Shown piece by piece: positions 15,314-23,084 of a stretch of DNA of 33,390 bases. Each line of letters starts with the position of its first letter. Positions within the stretch are counted from its first letter, which is position 1. Position numbers and translations under genes: made by a program. The notes below the pieces were generated by a model. The model searched no databases. It was not told where the DNA came from and saw nothing but the letters and a program-made list of their open reading frames with translations. The DNA is from an uncultured Eubacterium sp. Its GTDB lineage: Bacteria; Bacillota_I; Bacilli_A; Erysipelotrichales; Erysipelotrichaceae. The stretch spans positions 1-33,390 of the forward strand of contig CAJFOG010000050.1 of NCBI GenBank assembly GCA_904395785.1, in the 5' to 3' direction.

Positions 15314-15844
15314 TTATTTTACTTTGTATCTTAACTCACATATCCCATGATATTGGACTGTATCAATGAGTTCTAAATTTGTCATAGCTTCTGATTCAGG
15401 AAATAAGGCAATTCCAGAACCTAATATAATTGGAAGAATCGCAACATGTATTTCATTAATTATATTAGCTTGTAATGCTTGATGTACTACATTTGCACCA
15501 CCGCATATCCAAATATGTTTTCCTTCTGTCTGAATTAAAGAAGAAATTATGGTTTGTAAAGATTCATTTGTAAAATAAATATTCTTTTTATTCTCTAGTT
15601 GGCGATGTGTTAAAACATACGTCTGTAATTCTTCATATACCCATTGATTAGGTGTCAATTCTGTAGTAATTTGTTGATATGTGTGATAGCCCATAATTAC
15701 TGTATCTACTGTATGAATAAATGTTTCATAAGTTGTAGGTGTATTAGAATCCATATTTTGTGCGTGCATCCATGATACATCACCATCTTCTTTTGCAATA
15801 TATCCATCAAGGCTAGTGCCAATATATAAAATTACTTTGCGCAT
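15314..15844 (-). CDS. RibD C-terminal-domain / dihydrofolate-reductase-like protein
   Basis: A 176-residue protein of the RibD_C superfamily, NADPH-binding reductases with a DHFR-like fold (B. subtilis YyaP/YwjB are similar). N-terminal VILYIGTSLDGYIA, then GDVSWMHA, TVIMGYHTYQQI, VLTHRQ, IWICGGANVVHQAL and LPIILGSGIALF are the usual family landmarks. The physiological substrate is unknown, and it is not likely the housekeeping DHFR. I start at ATG 15844, the codon 7 bases after GGAGGG (15852-15857); a longer frame from TTG 15880 has no such site. Single gene, minus strand. Confidence 0.88.
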   Translation of the reverse strand: MRKVILYIGTSLDGYIAKEDGDVSWMHAQNMDSNTPTTYETFIHTVDTVIMGYHTYQQITTELTPNQWVYEELQTYVLTHRQLENKKNIYFTNESLQTIISSLIQTEGKHIWICGGANVVHQALQANIINEIHVAILPIILGSGIALFPESEAMTNLELIDTVQYHGICELRYKVK

Positions 15845-16003
15845 ATATATTCCCTCCATTTTGAGTATGAATTCTAACAAAATTTTTATATTTCGTCAAT
15901 TAGAAATAAGAACTATTTTTAAGGCTATAAAGATGTTTTATTTGAGTATACTACAAAAGAGATGTAACAACATCATATGCTAGTATGGAATGGAGAGTGA
16001 GTT

Positions 16004-17929
16004 ATGAACAAACGTTTAGATATACAAGTAGAAGCATTATTAAAAGATGCGAAAAAAGAAGCAAAGGAGATAGGAAATCGCTATTTAGGTAGTGAACATG
16101 TATTATTGGCAATATTGCATAATCATTCAACAACACTTGCGAAAGAGTTATCGAAAAAAGGGTTGCATTATGATCGAATGAAGCAAGATATACAAGTTTT
16201 GTTTGGCGCAAATCAATCATATGATGGTGAAATTGAAAAAACACAAGTAGTAGAAGAAATATTAGAAAAAAGTATGCAAATGGCTGATGAAAGAAATGAA
16301 GGAAAAGTAGATCTGGATTTATTTATAGAAGCATTGCTTGATACACAAGATTGTGTAGCTAGAGAATTATTGCATAGATATGACATTGATTATGAAGATG
16401 TGCTGCAACATGTACAGCAAGTTGGATGGAAGATGTTAGATCGATGTAGTGAACTTAGAAGGATGTATGAAAAAGGAAAAGATGTACAATTATATGGTAG
16501 AGAGCAAGCACTATGTATGATGAGTGCAGTATTGTCTCGAAAAGAAAAAGCAAATCCCATGTTAATTGGAGAAGCAGGTGTAGGAAAAAGCGCCCTTGTG
16601 GAAAAACTTGCCTATATGGTAGAAAATGAGGAAATTGAGATGTTGAAAGGTTGTAGAATTTATGAGTTAAACTTAAATGCATTGGTTGCAGGAACAAGGT
16701 ATCGAGGTGATTTTGAGGAGAAGCTTCAAAATTTAATGGATATGATTGAACAAACCCCAAATGTTATTGTGTTTATTGATGAGATTCATCAAATGATAGG
16801 GGCAGGAAAATCAGAAGGAAGCATTGATGTAGCAAGTGTATTAAAGCCATATTTAGCACGTAGTAGTATACGTTGTATAGGGGCAACAACATTAGAGGAA
16901 TATACGCGTTATATTGAACAAGATCGAGCATTAGAAAGAAGGTTTCATATCATAGAATTAAAAGAGCCTACGATAGAAGAAACAAAGGCTATTTTAATTG
17001 GGAAAAAAGAAGTATATGAACAATTTCATAAAGTGAAAATTGATGAAAATAGTATGACTACCATTATACAAAAATGTGAACGTTATATGGGGAATCGTAA
17101 ATTTCCAGATAAAGCATTTGATGTATTAGATTTAGCATGTGTAAAAGCAACAACACAAAAAGGGATTGTCGATAGTGAAATTGTAACTAGGGTTGTAGAA
17201 GAAATAACAGGTATTTATAAAAAAGATAAGAAACAATTAATGCAGCTTAAACAACATGTGATGAAAGGGATGTTATATCCACAAGAAGATGTGATGGAAA
17301 AGTTAATGCGACAATTGTATTGGATTCAACAAGATGTTTTATCAAGTAGTCCATTAGGTGTATGGTTAGTGTGTGGAAAAGAAGGTAGTGGAAAAATGTC
17401 GTGGATTCGTAACTTTCATACATCATATTTTCCTAATACGCCAATGATAGAAATCGATATGATTCAAGGATTTGAGCAATTAGAAACAGCGATTTCAATG
17501 ATACGAAGAACAATGAATACAACAATTTGTATTAAAAATATTCATAAAGCTAATTTGCGTCAATTATGGTTTTGGAAAGAAGCAATAGAAAAAGCAGAAT
17601 TATCGTATGGGTTTAAAAAAGTAAGTATAAAACAATGTATATTGATATTTCATATGGATGAAGCGTATCAATATACGCATAATCTTCTCCAAGCAAAAGG
17701 TGATGTGAAAGTGAGTTTACCTAAAGAATTTATGCGTATATTTGATGAAGTATTTTTGTTTCAAAATTTGCAGTTAACACAAAAAAAAGAAGTAGCAATG
17801 AAACTACTAAAAAATTGGAATGTCTGTATGAATGTGGATGATATAGAAACTTTAGTTACACCTACACATACTTTAGAAGAATTAAAGACAGTATTAAAAA
17901 ACCATGTAATCGATCAAGTATATAGTTAA
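16004..17929 (+). CDS. ClpC/ClpA-like AAA+ ATPase with a degenerate second ATPase domain
   Basis: A 641-residue Hsp100-type unfoldase. Residues 1-145 form a Clp N-domain (double repeat; NRYLGSEHVLLAIL and NEGKVDLDLFIEALL). The first AAA+ module is intact: Walker A GEAGVGKSA (Lys195), Walker B VIVFIDEIH (Asp259-Glu260), pore-loop motif AGTRYRGDFEEKL, and Arg finger region ALERRFHII. The second module is ruined. Its Walker A position reads GKEGSGKMS, with Met465 where Thr/Ser should be; its Walker B reads TTICIKNIH, with Lys-Asn replacing Asp-Glu. No ClpP-docking IGF/LGF loop is evident, and the ClpC coiled middle domain is missing between the modules. The protein is about 170 residues shorter than ClpC. 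GGAGAG precedes the ATG, and it has its own terminator. ATP-driven unfolding by the first ring is plausible; coupling to ClpP is doubtful. Confidence 0.88.
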   Translation: MNKRLDIQVEALLKDAKKEAKEIGNRYLGSEHVLLAILHNHSTTLAKELSKKGLHYDRMKQDIQVLFGANQSYDGEIEKTQVVEEILEKSMQMADERNEGKVDLDLFIEALLDTQDCVARELLHRYDIDYEDVLQHVQQVGWKMLDRCSELRRMYEKGKDVQLYGREQALCMMSAVLSRKEKANPMLIGEAGVGKSALVEKLAYMVENEEIEMLKGCRIYELNLNALVAGTRYRGDFEEKLQNLMDMIEQTPNVIVFIDEIHQMIGAGKSEGSIDVASVLKPYLARSSIRCIGATTLEEYTRYIEQDRALERRFHIIELKEPTIEETKAILIGKKEVYEQFHKVKIDENSMTTIIQKCERYMGNRKFPDKAFDVLDLACVKATTQKGIVDSEIVTRVVEEITGIYKKDKKQLMQLKQHVMKGMLYPQEDVMEKLMRQLYWIQQDVLSSSPLGVWLVCGKEGSGKMSWIRNFHTSYFPNTPMIEIDMIQGFEQLETAISMIRRTMNTTICIKNIHKANLRQLWFWKEAIEKAELSYGFKKVSIKQCILIFHMDEAYQYTHNLLQAKGDVKVSLPKEFMRIFDEVFLFQNLQLTQKKEVAMKLLKNWNVCMNVDDIETLVTPTHTLEELKTVLKNHVIDQVYS

Positions 17930-17952
17930 GCGTCTTTTAGGCGCTTATTTTT
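17928..17952 (+). terminator. Terminator after the Clp gene
   Basis: AAGCGTC (17928-17934), loop TTTTA, GGCGCTT (17940-17946) with one G-U pair, then ATTTTTT. It overlaps the stop codon. Confidence 0.8.
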
Positions 17953-17960
17953 TATTAAAG

Positions 17961-18036
17961 ATATTGACAACTAAAGTTGTCAATATTATAATTAAAATGA
18001 CAAATATAGTTGTCATTTTGGCATAAATAATTGTCA
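17961..18036 (+). promoter_or_regulatory. Consensus promoter embedded in a TGACAA/TTGTCA operator array
   Basis: The promoter is TTGACA (17964-17969), a 17-base spacer and TATAAT (17987-17992), a perfect sigma-A match. It is overlaid by a 12-bp-arm palindrome (17961-17972 / 17975-17986) that covers the -35 and most of the spacer. A second palindrome, AAAATGACAA-N6-TTGTCATTTT (17994-18019), lies over the start site. A single half-site TTGTCA (18031-18036) abuts the Shine-Dalgarno. All share the half-site TGACAA, so the XRE protein encoded just downstream most likely represses itself here. Confidence 0.8.
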
Positions 18037-18048
18037 GAAAGGAGAATT

Positions 18049-18261
18049 ATGGATGTACGTAATAATGTAAAACTATATCGTGTTAAGCTTGGAATTAATC
18101 AGCAACAGTTAGGTATGTTAGTACAAGTATCTAGACAAACGATTAGTTTAATTGAAAGAGGAGATTATAATCCATCTATATCATTAGTATTGAAACTTGC
18201 GAAAGTATTTGAATGTAAGGTAGAAGATTTATTTTATTTGGAGGAGCAAATTGATGAATAA
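18049..18261 (+). CDS. XRE-family transcriptional regulator
   Basis: A compact 70-residue DNA-binding protein consisting of almost nothing but a Cro/CI-type helix-turn-helix. The HTH core is GINQQQLGMLVQVSRQTISLIERG, written here as residues about 15-38, followed by YNPSISLVLKLAKVFECKVEDLF. It resembles YozG/YvaO-like small regulators that control an adjacent membrane protein. I chose ATG 18049, 4 bases after AAAGGAG (18038-18044); upstream in-frame codons would place the operator half-site inside the gene. It overlaps the next gene by 8 bases. Confidence 0.9.
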   Translation: MDVRNNVKLYRVKLGINQQQLGMLVQVSRQTISLIERGDYNPSISLVLKLAKVFECKVEDLFYLEEQIDE

Positions 18262-18964
18262 GAAGTTAAAGTATGTTGGGAATATTCTATTATGTGCATT
18301 AATTGGAGGATTTTTTGGTTATTTTATTCCATGGCTAAATGAGAATATAACTTTATATGAGGTAGATTTTGGCTTTTTTGTTTGGATGCCTAGTATCTTC
18401 CTATTTATTTTGGGGCTTTATTTTTTTCTTAAAGGAAAAGCAGTTATAAAAAAAGGAATTGAAGATGATGTATGTTATGACAAAGCAGATAAACAGTTAA
18501 CGCTTGCACTTGGATGTGTTGGTGTTAGTTTACCAATAATTATGATTTGTATGATTCTTGCATTTATGAATTTGTTGTATATGGAATCTTTCACAATAGT
18601 TATGCATTGTATAATTCTAGTATTATTGATTATGATACAAACATATTTACAAAAACAAATTATTGATGCAGTTAAAATTATATATCCAGAAAAAAGGGGA
18701 AATATATATGATACAAATTTTGAGAAAGACTGGTTAGATAGTATGGATGAAGCAGAATTATCTAGAATGTATCAATGTGGTTATAGAGCATTTAAAAAAA
18801 TGAATGTTATTTATGCGATTTTAGTTCTTGTTTTATTTATATTTAGTGCAGCAAATATCATTGATGTTTTTTCTTCTTTACTTGTTGGTAGTTTATGGAT
18901 GATGCAATATATTGTTTACTTTGTTAATTTGTATAAAATGGAACATGGAAAGAATAGATGTTAA
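18254..18964 (+). CDS. DUF3169-family membrane protein
   Basis: A 236-residue membrane protein with about six hydrophobic segments: two near the N-terminus, two in the middle (around LALGCVGVSLPIIMICMI) and two at the C-terminus. A soluble loop containing YDTNFEKDWLDSMDEAE and MYQCGYRAFKKM sits between. Layout and the loop fit DUF3169, a Bacillota family of unknown function usually encoded directly after a small XRE regulator, as here. ATG 18254 is chosen over TTG 18251 because GGAGGAG lies suitably upstream. Translationally coupled to the regulator, so it is probably the regulated target of the operator array. Confidence 0.8.
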   Translation: MNKKLKYVGNILLCALIGGFFGYFIPWLNENITLYEVDFGFFVWMPSIFLFILGLYFFLKGKAVIKKGIEDDVCYDKADKQLTLALGCVGVSLPIIMICMILAFMNLLYMESFTIVMHCIILVLLIMIQTYLQKQIIDAVKIIYPEKRGNIYDTNFEKDWLDSMDEAELSRMYQCGYRAFKKMNVIYAILVLVLFIFSAANIIDVFSSLLVGSLWMMQYIVYFVNLYKMEHGKNRC

Positions 18965-19023
18965 TAAATAATAATTGAGATATTTTATACTTTCTATGAA
19001 TGAGTTATAGAGATTATTATATG

Positions 19024-19050
19024 AAAAAGGACACCGTTGGGAGGTGTCTT
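19024..19050 (-). terminator. ispD terminator
   Basis: On the minus strand AAGACACC (19050-19043), a 7-base loop, and GGTGTC(C) are followed by TTTTTC. The plus-strand side lacks a T-run, so it chiefly serves ispD. Confidence 0.75.
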
Positions 19051-19082
19051 AATTTCATTAAGGAAAGAAACTTCAAAAGATA

Positions 19083-19736
19083 TTATCTTTTTGATAAATC
19101 TACTAAATCTTTTGATGTTGTAACTTTTATATTGTTATAACTTCCTTCTACCACCTTGATACGAGTAGATGAATATAATTCAACTAGCATTGCATCATCA
19201 CTTACCAAATTTGGGTTATGTTTTGCTTGTTCATGGCATTTTTTGATAAGTTCTGTTTTAAAAGCTTGTGGTGTTTGAGCACATTGATAGTTACTACGGT
19301 TTGGAGTATGTACAACATACCCATCTTTTACTTCTTTAATCGTATCAATGACTGGTACCATCAATAATGCCGCATCATCATATAATAAAGCTTGTTTTAA
19401 AGCATGAATTTGATCCATTGTAATAAATGGACGTGCACCATCATGAATCATTACATATGTACTAGTTACAGCTTGTAAGCCATTGTAACTACTTTCTTGT
19501 CTTGTAGTTCCTCCTTCTACGTATTGAATCTTTTGGTGTTGTAGATGTTGTGTAAATATTGATTGTTCCTGTTTAGATATAACCATAATAATTTGTTTAC
19601 AATCAATATCTTCTATAAAAGGTTGTACAGTATGTTGAATAACTGTAGTACCATTCATAGGATAAAAAACTTTGTTGTAGTCCAACTTTGTTCGTGTGCC
19701 TTTTCCAGCAGCTACAATAATTACACTATATTTCAT
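19083..19736 (-). CDS. ispD: 2-C-methyl-D-erythritol 4-phosphate cytidylyltransferase
   Basis: Enzyme of the MEP isoprenoid pathway joining CTP and methylerythritol phosphate. The 217 residues carry the nucleotide-binding VAAGKGTRTKLDYNKVF, GGTTRQESSYNGL, VMIHDGARPFI, DTIKEV with its substrate-contacting Lys, and CAQTPQAF. The related teichoic-acid enzyme TarI usually has DGVRPF and a longer chain, so IspD is preferred. The ATG has no Shine-Dalgarno; a -10 hexamer ends 6 bases upstream, suggesting a leaderless mRNA. It is divergent from the aminotransferase-cytidylyltransferase fusion gene. Confidence 0.9.
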   Translation of the reverse strand: MKYSVIIVAAGKGTRTKLDYNKVFYPMNGTTVIQHTVQPFIEDIDCKQIIMVISKQEQSIFTQHLQHQKIQYVEGGTTRQESSYNGLQAVTSTYVMIHDGARPFITMDQIHALKQALLYDDAALLMVPVIDTIKEVKDGYVVHTPNRSNYQCAQTPQAFKTELIKKCHEQAKHNPNLVSDDAMLVELYSSTRIKVVEGSYNNIKVTTSKDLVDLSKR

Positions 19737-19742
19737 GACTAT

Positions 19743-19770
19743 ATCATAGCATAGATATGAGAATTGTAAA
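19743..19770 (-). promoter_or_regulatory. ispD promoter placing +1 at the start codon
   Basis: Minus strand: TTTACA (19770-19765), a 16-base spacer, TATGAT (19748-19743), then ATAGTC and the ATG. With the usual 6-7 base discriminator, transcription would begin at the A of the ATG. Confidence 0.5.
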
Positions 19771-19822
19771 TAAAACAGTTTTATTAATGAGGGGTTATAG
19801 TAGGATTTCCATAGTAAGCGTA

Positions 19823-19851
19823 TTGTATTTTTATTATTATTATTGTATTAT
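19823..19851 (+). promoter_or_regulatory. Promoter of the fusion gene, with an ATT-repeat spacer
   Basis: TTGTAT (19823-19828), a 17-base spacer and TATTAT (19846-19851). The spacer is largely an ATT trinucleotide repeat, so slippage would change spacer length. The start codon follows 29 bases later with GGAG at 19869-19872. Confidence 0.5.
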
Positions 19852-19880
19852 CATAGTAAAATGAATATGGAGATGATTAC

Positions 19881-21662
19881 ATGAAACTCTTTACAGTTGG
19901 ACCTGTGATGATGAGAAAAGAAACATTATTAGAATCAGCGACTCAGCTTCCTTATGCAAGAACTGAACAGTTTTCTTATATGATGAAAGATATTGAACAT
20001 ATGTTGAAACAAGTAGTTGATGCAAGAGAAGATGATAAAGTATTTATGATAACGGGAAGTGGCACATGTGCTATGGAAGCCGTTGTATCAAGTTGTTTTG
20101 ATGAACATGACCATGTATTAATTATAGATGGAGGTTCTTTTGGTGAACGTTTTGTTGAGTTATGTGATATTTATCATGTTCCGTATACAAAAGTATCGCT
20201 ATCATTTCAAGAAGCCTTAACGAAACAGCATTTTGATGCTTATAAAAATGAGAGATTTACTGCTATTTTAGTGAATATACATGAAACTTCTACAGGGCAA
20301 TTGTATGATTTATCAATTTTAAAAGAGTTTGCCTTAGAAAAAGGTATTCCTTTAGTTGTAGATGCAATTAGTGCAGTTTTAGCAGATGATATCAGTATGA
20401 AGTTAGATGCATTAGATGTTGTGATTATGAGCTCTCAAAAAGCTTTCGCATTAGCACCAGGTTTATCAATGATTGTAATGAGTGATTCTTTTTTCCAAGC
20501 GTATGCAGCAAAAAAACAACCAAAAACCATGTATTTAAATTTAGTGTCATATGAACAAAATATGAGAAGAGGACAGACCCCATTTACTCCAGCAGTAGGA
20601 ATTGTGATTACGTTATGGCAAAGGTTACAACAAATACTACATGATGGAGTGAAAAAAGAACAGGAAGCTGTTATAGAACGTGCTAAATATTTTCGTAAGT
20701 TGTGTAAGCAGCATGGGTTTCATATACCTGAAACATATCCATTATCTAACGCATTAACCCCTATTTATTTTGTAGATGGATGTGCAAAGGAGATATATCA
20801 ATATTTAGTAGATAAAAAAGGATATTATGTAACACCTTCTGGAGGAGCATTGGCAAATTATTTATTAAGAATTGGGCATATTGGAGAATTAAGTCTTCAT
20901 GACTATGATGCATTAATTGAGGCGATGCTTACCTTTTATACCGAAAAAAGAAAAAAACGTAAAATGATTTTGATGGCTGCTGGTATGGGGACAAGAATAG
21001 CACAAGCTGCGAATGGTCCAAAAAGCTTATTAAAAATCGGTGAAGAACCGTTGATTGAACATACAGTAAAATTATTATTAGAAAATGATTTTGAAGTGCA
21101 TATTGTATTAGGGTATGAAGGAAAAAAAATAAAAGAAGCTTTACAAGCATATCCAGTAATATTCCATGATAATCCATTTTATCGATCTACAAATAGTATT
21201 GCGTCTTTATGGTTTGTGAAAGAGGAATTATTGAGTGGACAAGAAATTTATTTAGCAAATGCAGATGTATACTGGGAACAGGATTTATTGGATCAATTAA
21301 TTGCGTGTGAAAAAGATGTCATGATGTTGATGGATGAAAGACGTAAATTATGTGGAGATTATTTCTTTGGGTGTGAGAATGGATTATTGCGTCATTATGG
21401 AAAAGATTTGAATGAAGATTTACGTAGTGGTGAATATGTAGGAATTGCGAAGGTGCAACCATCTTTTGTGAGAAAATTATATGAACAATTAGAATATTTG
21501 GTGGCTTTAGGTGAATATCAAAAATGGTGGGAAGATGCTTTATATACATTATTAGATACAGAATGTATTCATGTAGAAGATGTATGTGGGAAATTTTGGT
21601 CAGAAATAGATGTGTATGAAGATTATTTACGAATATTATCGTATAAAAACCTTAAGCAATAA
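19881..21662 (+). CDS. Class V aminotransferase fused to a CTP-type nucleotidyltransferase
   Basis: A 593-residue two-domain enzyme. Residues 1-355 are a PLP-dependent fold-type I (class V) aminotransferase like AEP-pyruvate or alanine-glyoxylate transaminases. LFTVGPVMMRKE is at the N-terminus, ITGSGTCAMEA binds the PLP phosphate, Asp161 lies in VVDAISAV, and Lys187 in MSSQKAFALAPG is the Schiff-base lysine. Residues 360-593 are a sugar-nucleotidyltransferase fold like LicC/PntC: MAAGMGTRIA (365-374), PKSLLKIGEEPLIEHT, and NADVYW with metal-binding Asp462. A bifunctional enzyme with these two activities is known in phosphonate biosynthesis, making and CMP-activating 2-aminoethylphosphonate. 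By analogy this protein may supply an aminoethylphosphonate-type headgroup for surface glycans. No PEP mutase or phosphonopyruvate decarboxylase gene is in the window, so another amino-phospho substrate is possible. Confidence 0.85.
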   Translation: MKLFTVGPVMMRKETLLESATQLPYARTEQFSYMMKDIEHMLKQVVDAREDDKVFMITGSGTCAMEAVVSSCFDEHDHVLIIDGGSFGERFVELCDIYHVPYTKVSLSFQEALTKQHFDAYKNERFTAILVNIHETSTGQLYDLSILKEFALEKGIPLVVDAISAVLADDISMKLDALDVVIMSSQKAFALAPGLSMIVMSDSFFQAYAAKKQPKTMYLNLVSYEQNMRRGQTPFTPAVGIVITLWQRLQQILHDGVKKEQEAVIERAKYFRKLCKQHGFHIPETYPLSNALTPIYFVDGCAKEIYQYLVDKKGYYVTPSGGALANYLLRIGHIGELSLHDYDALIEAMLTFYTEKRKKRKMILMAAGMGTRIAQAANGPKSLLKIGEEPLIEHTVKLLLENDFEVHIVLGYEGKKIKEALQAYPVIFHDNPFYRSTNSIASLWFVKEELLSGQEIYLANADVYWEQDLLDQLIACEKDVMMLMDERRKLCGDYFFGCENGLLRHYGKDLNEDLRSGEYVGIAKVQPSFVRKLYEQLEYLVALGEYQKWWEDALYTLLDTECIHVEDVCGKFWSEIDVYEDYLRILSYKNLKQ

Positions 21663-21675
21663 AAGGTGGGATATA

Positions 21676-22649
21676 ATGCAAGATGTATGTGATTTAACAA
21701 AGAAGTTGTGGAGAATATATTATATGTCTAAATGTGAGGACTGTATAGAAGATTTATTCCCTTACATTGATGAGCAATGTGTGATAGTAGGTACAGGAAA
21801 ATATGAATATTATCACTCAAAAAAGAAATTTGTGCGGCACTATTAATAGAAGAAAAAAAAGGGTATTTTACGAAGTTTAAAATTTTAGACGAGTGGTATA
21901 AAATGAAAATAATAAATGAAAGCACTGTGCTTGTATATGGTGAAATTCATGTTGTGCATGAACAAGAAAATTATCCAGAAGCTAATATTGATATGGGAAC
22001 AAGGTTTTCTGTGATTTTTCAACAGAAAGAAGGTATGTGGAAAATTATGCATTTACATCATTCTATACCTAATATTGAACAGCAACAAGGTGAATCTTAT
22101 CCAAGAACACTATCTGAAAAATTAAAAGAGACCCAAGAGCTCGCAAAAAAATTAAGAAATCTTGCAAGAAAAGACCCACTTACGAATTTATATAATCGTC
22201 CTGCTTTTTTTGAGGAAGGTAGGAAACGGTTAAAGAAGCAAAAGAATTGTTATTGTATGTTAATTGATTTAGACTACTTTAAATCAATTAACGATACGTA
22301 TGGCCATGTCAAGGGTGATGATGTGCTTAGAAAGGCTGGTCAAATCATAGAAAGCTCTATTCAAAAAGAAGATATTGCAAGTCGTATTGGTGGTGATGAA
22401 TTTGCAGTATTATGTAGTGATGTAGACGATAAGATTATTTGTAATATTGCGGAAAGCATTTTACAGCATTATCATGAGGAAATGAATATAATGCTTGGAA
22501 CAACTATGGGGATGTCGATAGGAATTACAAAAGTTTCTAGTAGGGAAACGATGAAAGATGCGTATCATAAAGCTGATTTAGCATTATATGAAACAAAAAG
22601 AAGAGGAAGAAATGGCTATAGCTTATATGCAATGCATGTATTGAAATAG
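21676..22649 (+). pseudogene. SnoaL-like/GGDEF diguanylate cyclase, frameshifted
   Basis: Two frames together encode one protein. From ATG 21676 (AAAGGTGGG upstream) comes the start of a SnoaL/NTF2-like sensor domain (DVCDLTKKLWRIYYMSK ... GTGKYEYYHS). The frame is lost at an A6 run (about 21818-21828) and ends at TAA 21844-21846. One extra A would continue it as KKEICAALLIEEKKGYF into the second frame, which runs to 22649. That part ends the sensor domain (VLVYGEIHVV, MWKIMHLHHS), then has a short linker helix and a GGDEF domain: DPLTNLYNR, LIDLDYFKSINDTYGH, and the intact active site RIGGDEFAVL. The inhibitory RxxD site is not present (QKED). If the frame is repaired it should make c-di-GMP. 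The second part alone could be translated from ATG 21903, but without a clear ribosome site. Confidence 0.8.
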
Positions 22650-22667
22650 ATTTTCTTTAAATATTTC

Positions 22668-22697
22668 TTTACATGTTGATATTAGCAGTGTTATAAT
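22668..22697 (+). promoter_or_regulatory. rpsF operon promoter
   Basis: TTTACA (22668-22673), an 18-base spacer and TATAAT (22692-22697) preceded by TGT, giving both a -35 and an extended -10. Confidence 0.7.
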
Positions 22698-22725
22698 TTA
22701 GTAACGGGTAGATTTTATCTTCCCC

Positions 22726-22744
22726 GCTCTATATGAAATAGGGC
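22726..22744 (+). promoter_or_regulatory. Hairpin in the rpsF leader
   Basis: GCTCTAT (22726-22732), loop ATGAA, ATAGGGC (22738-22744), 10 bases before the Shine-Dalgarno. It sits in a roughly 65-base leader after a CCCC run. Many bacteria use an rpsF leader structure bound by S6:S18 for feedback. The conserved CCG bulge of that motif is not clearly placed here, so the role is only suggested. Confidence 0.35.
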
Positions 22745-22769
22745 CTTAGACCATGAGGAGGTGTACGGA

Positions 22770-23063
22770 ATGAAAAAATATGAAATCATGTACATTGTGA
22801 ATGCTTCATTAGAAGATGCAGCTCGTAACGAAGTTATGAATGGTTTACACAAAATCATTACTGATAACTCAGGTTCAATCGAAAAGGTTGAAGAATGGGG
22901 TGTAAAAGAATTCGCATATGAAATCAAACACATGAACAAAGGGTACTATGTTGTAATTAATGTTGAAGCTAACAACGAAGGAATTCACGAATTCGAACGT
23001 TTAGCACGTATCAACAACAACATTGTGCGTTTTATGGTTGTGAAAACACAAGACGAAGAATAA
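22770..23063 (+). CDS. rpsF: 30S ribosomal protein S6
   Basis: A 97-residue small-subunit protein that pairs with S18 on the platform. MKKYEIMYIVNASLEDAAR, then KVEEWGVKEFAYEIKHMNKGYYVVIN and NIVRFMVVK, match the S6 ferredoxin-like fold. ATG 22770 follows GAGGAGG (22755-22761); an in-frame GTG at 22761 overlaps that site and is rejected. First gene of the rpsF-ssb-rpsR operon. Confidence 0.97.
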   Translation: MKKYEIMYIVNASLEDAARNEVMNGLHKIITDNSGSIEKVEEWGVKEFAYEIKHMNKGYYVVINVEANNEGIHEFERLARINNNIVRFMVVKTQDEE

Positions 23064-23084
23064 TAACAGAAAGGAAGATGGACT

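Noticed and set aside
19083-19736. TarI (ribitol-5-phosphate cytidylyltransferase)
   Set aside because: HDGARPF, TTRQESSYNGL and the 217-residue length fit IspD better.
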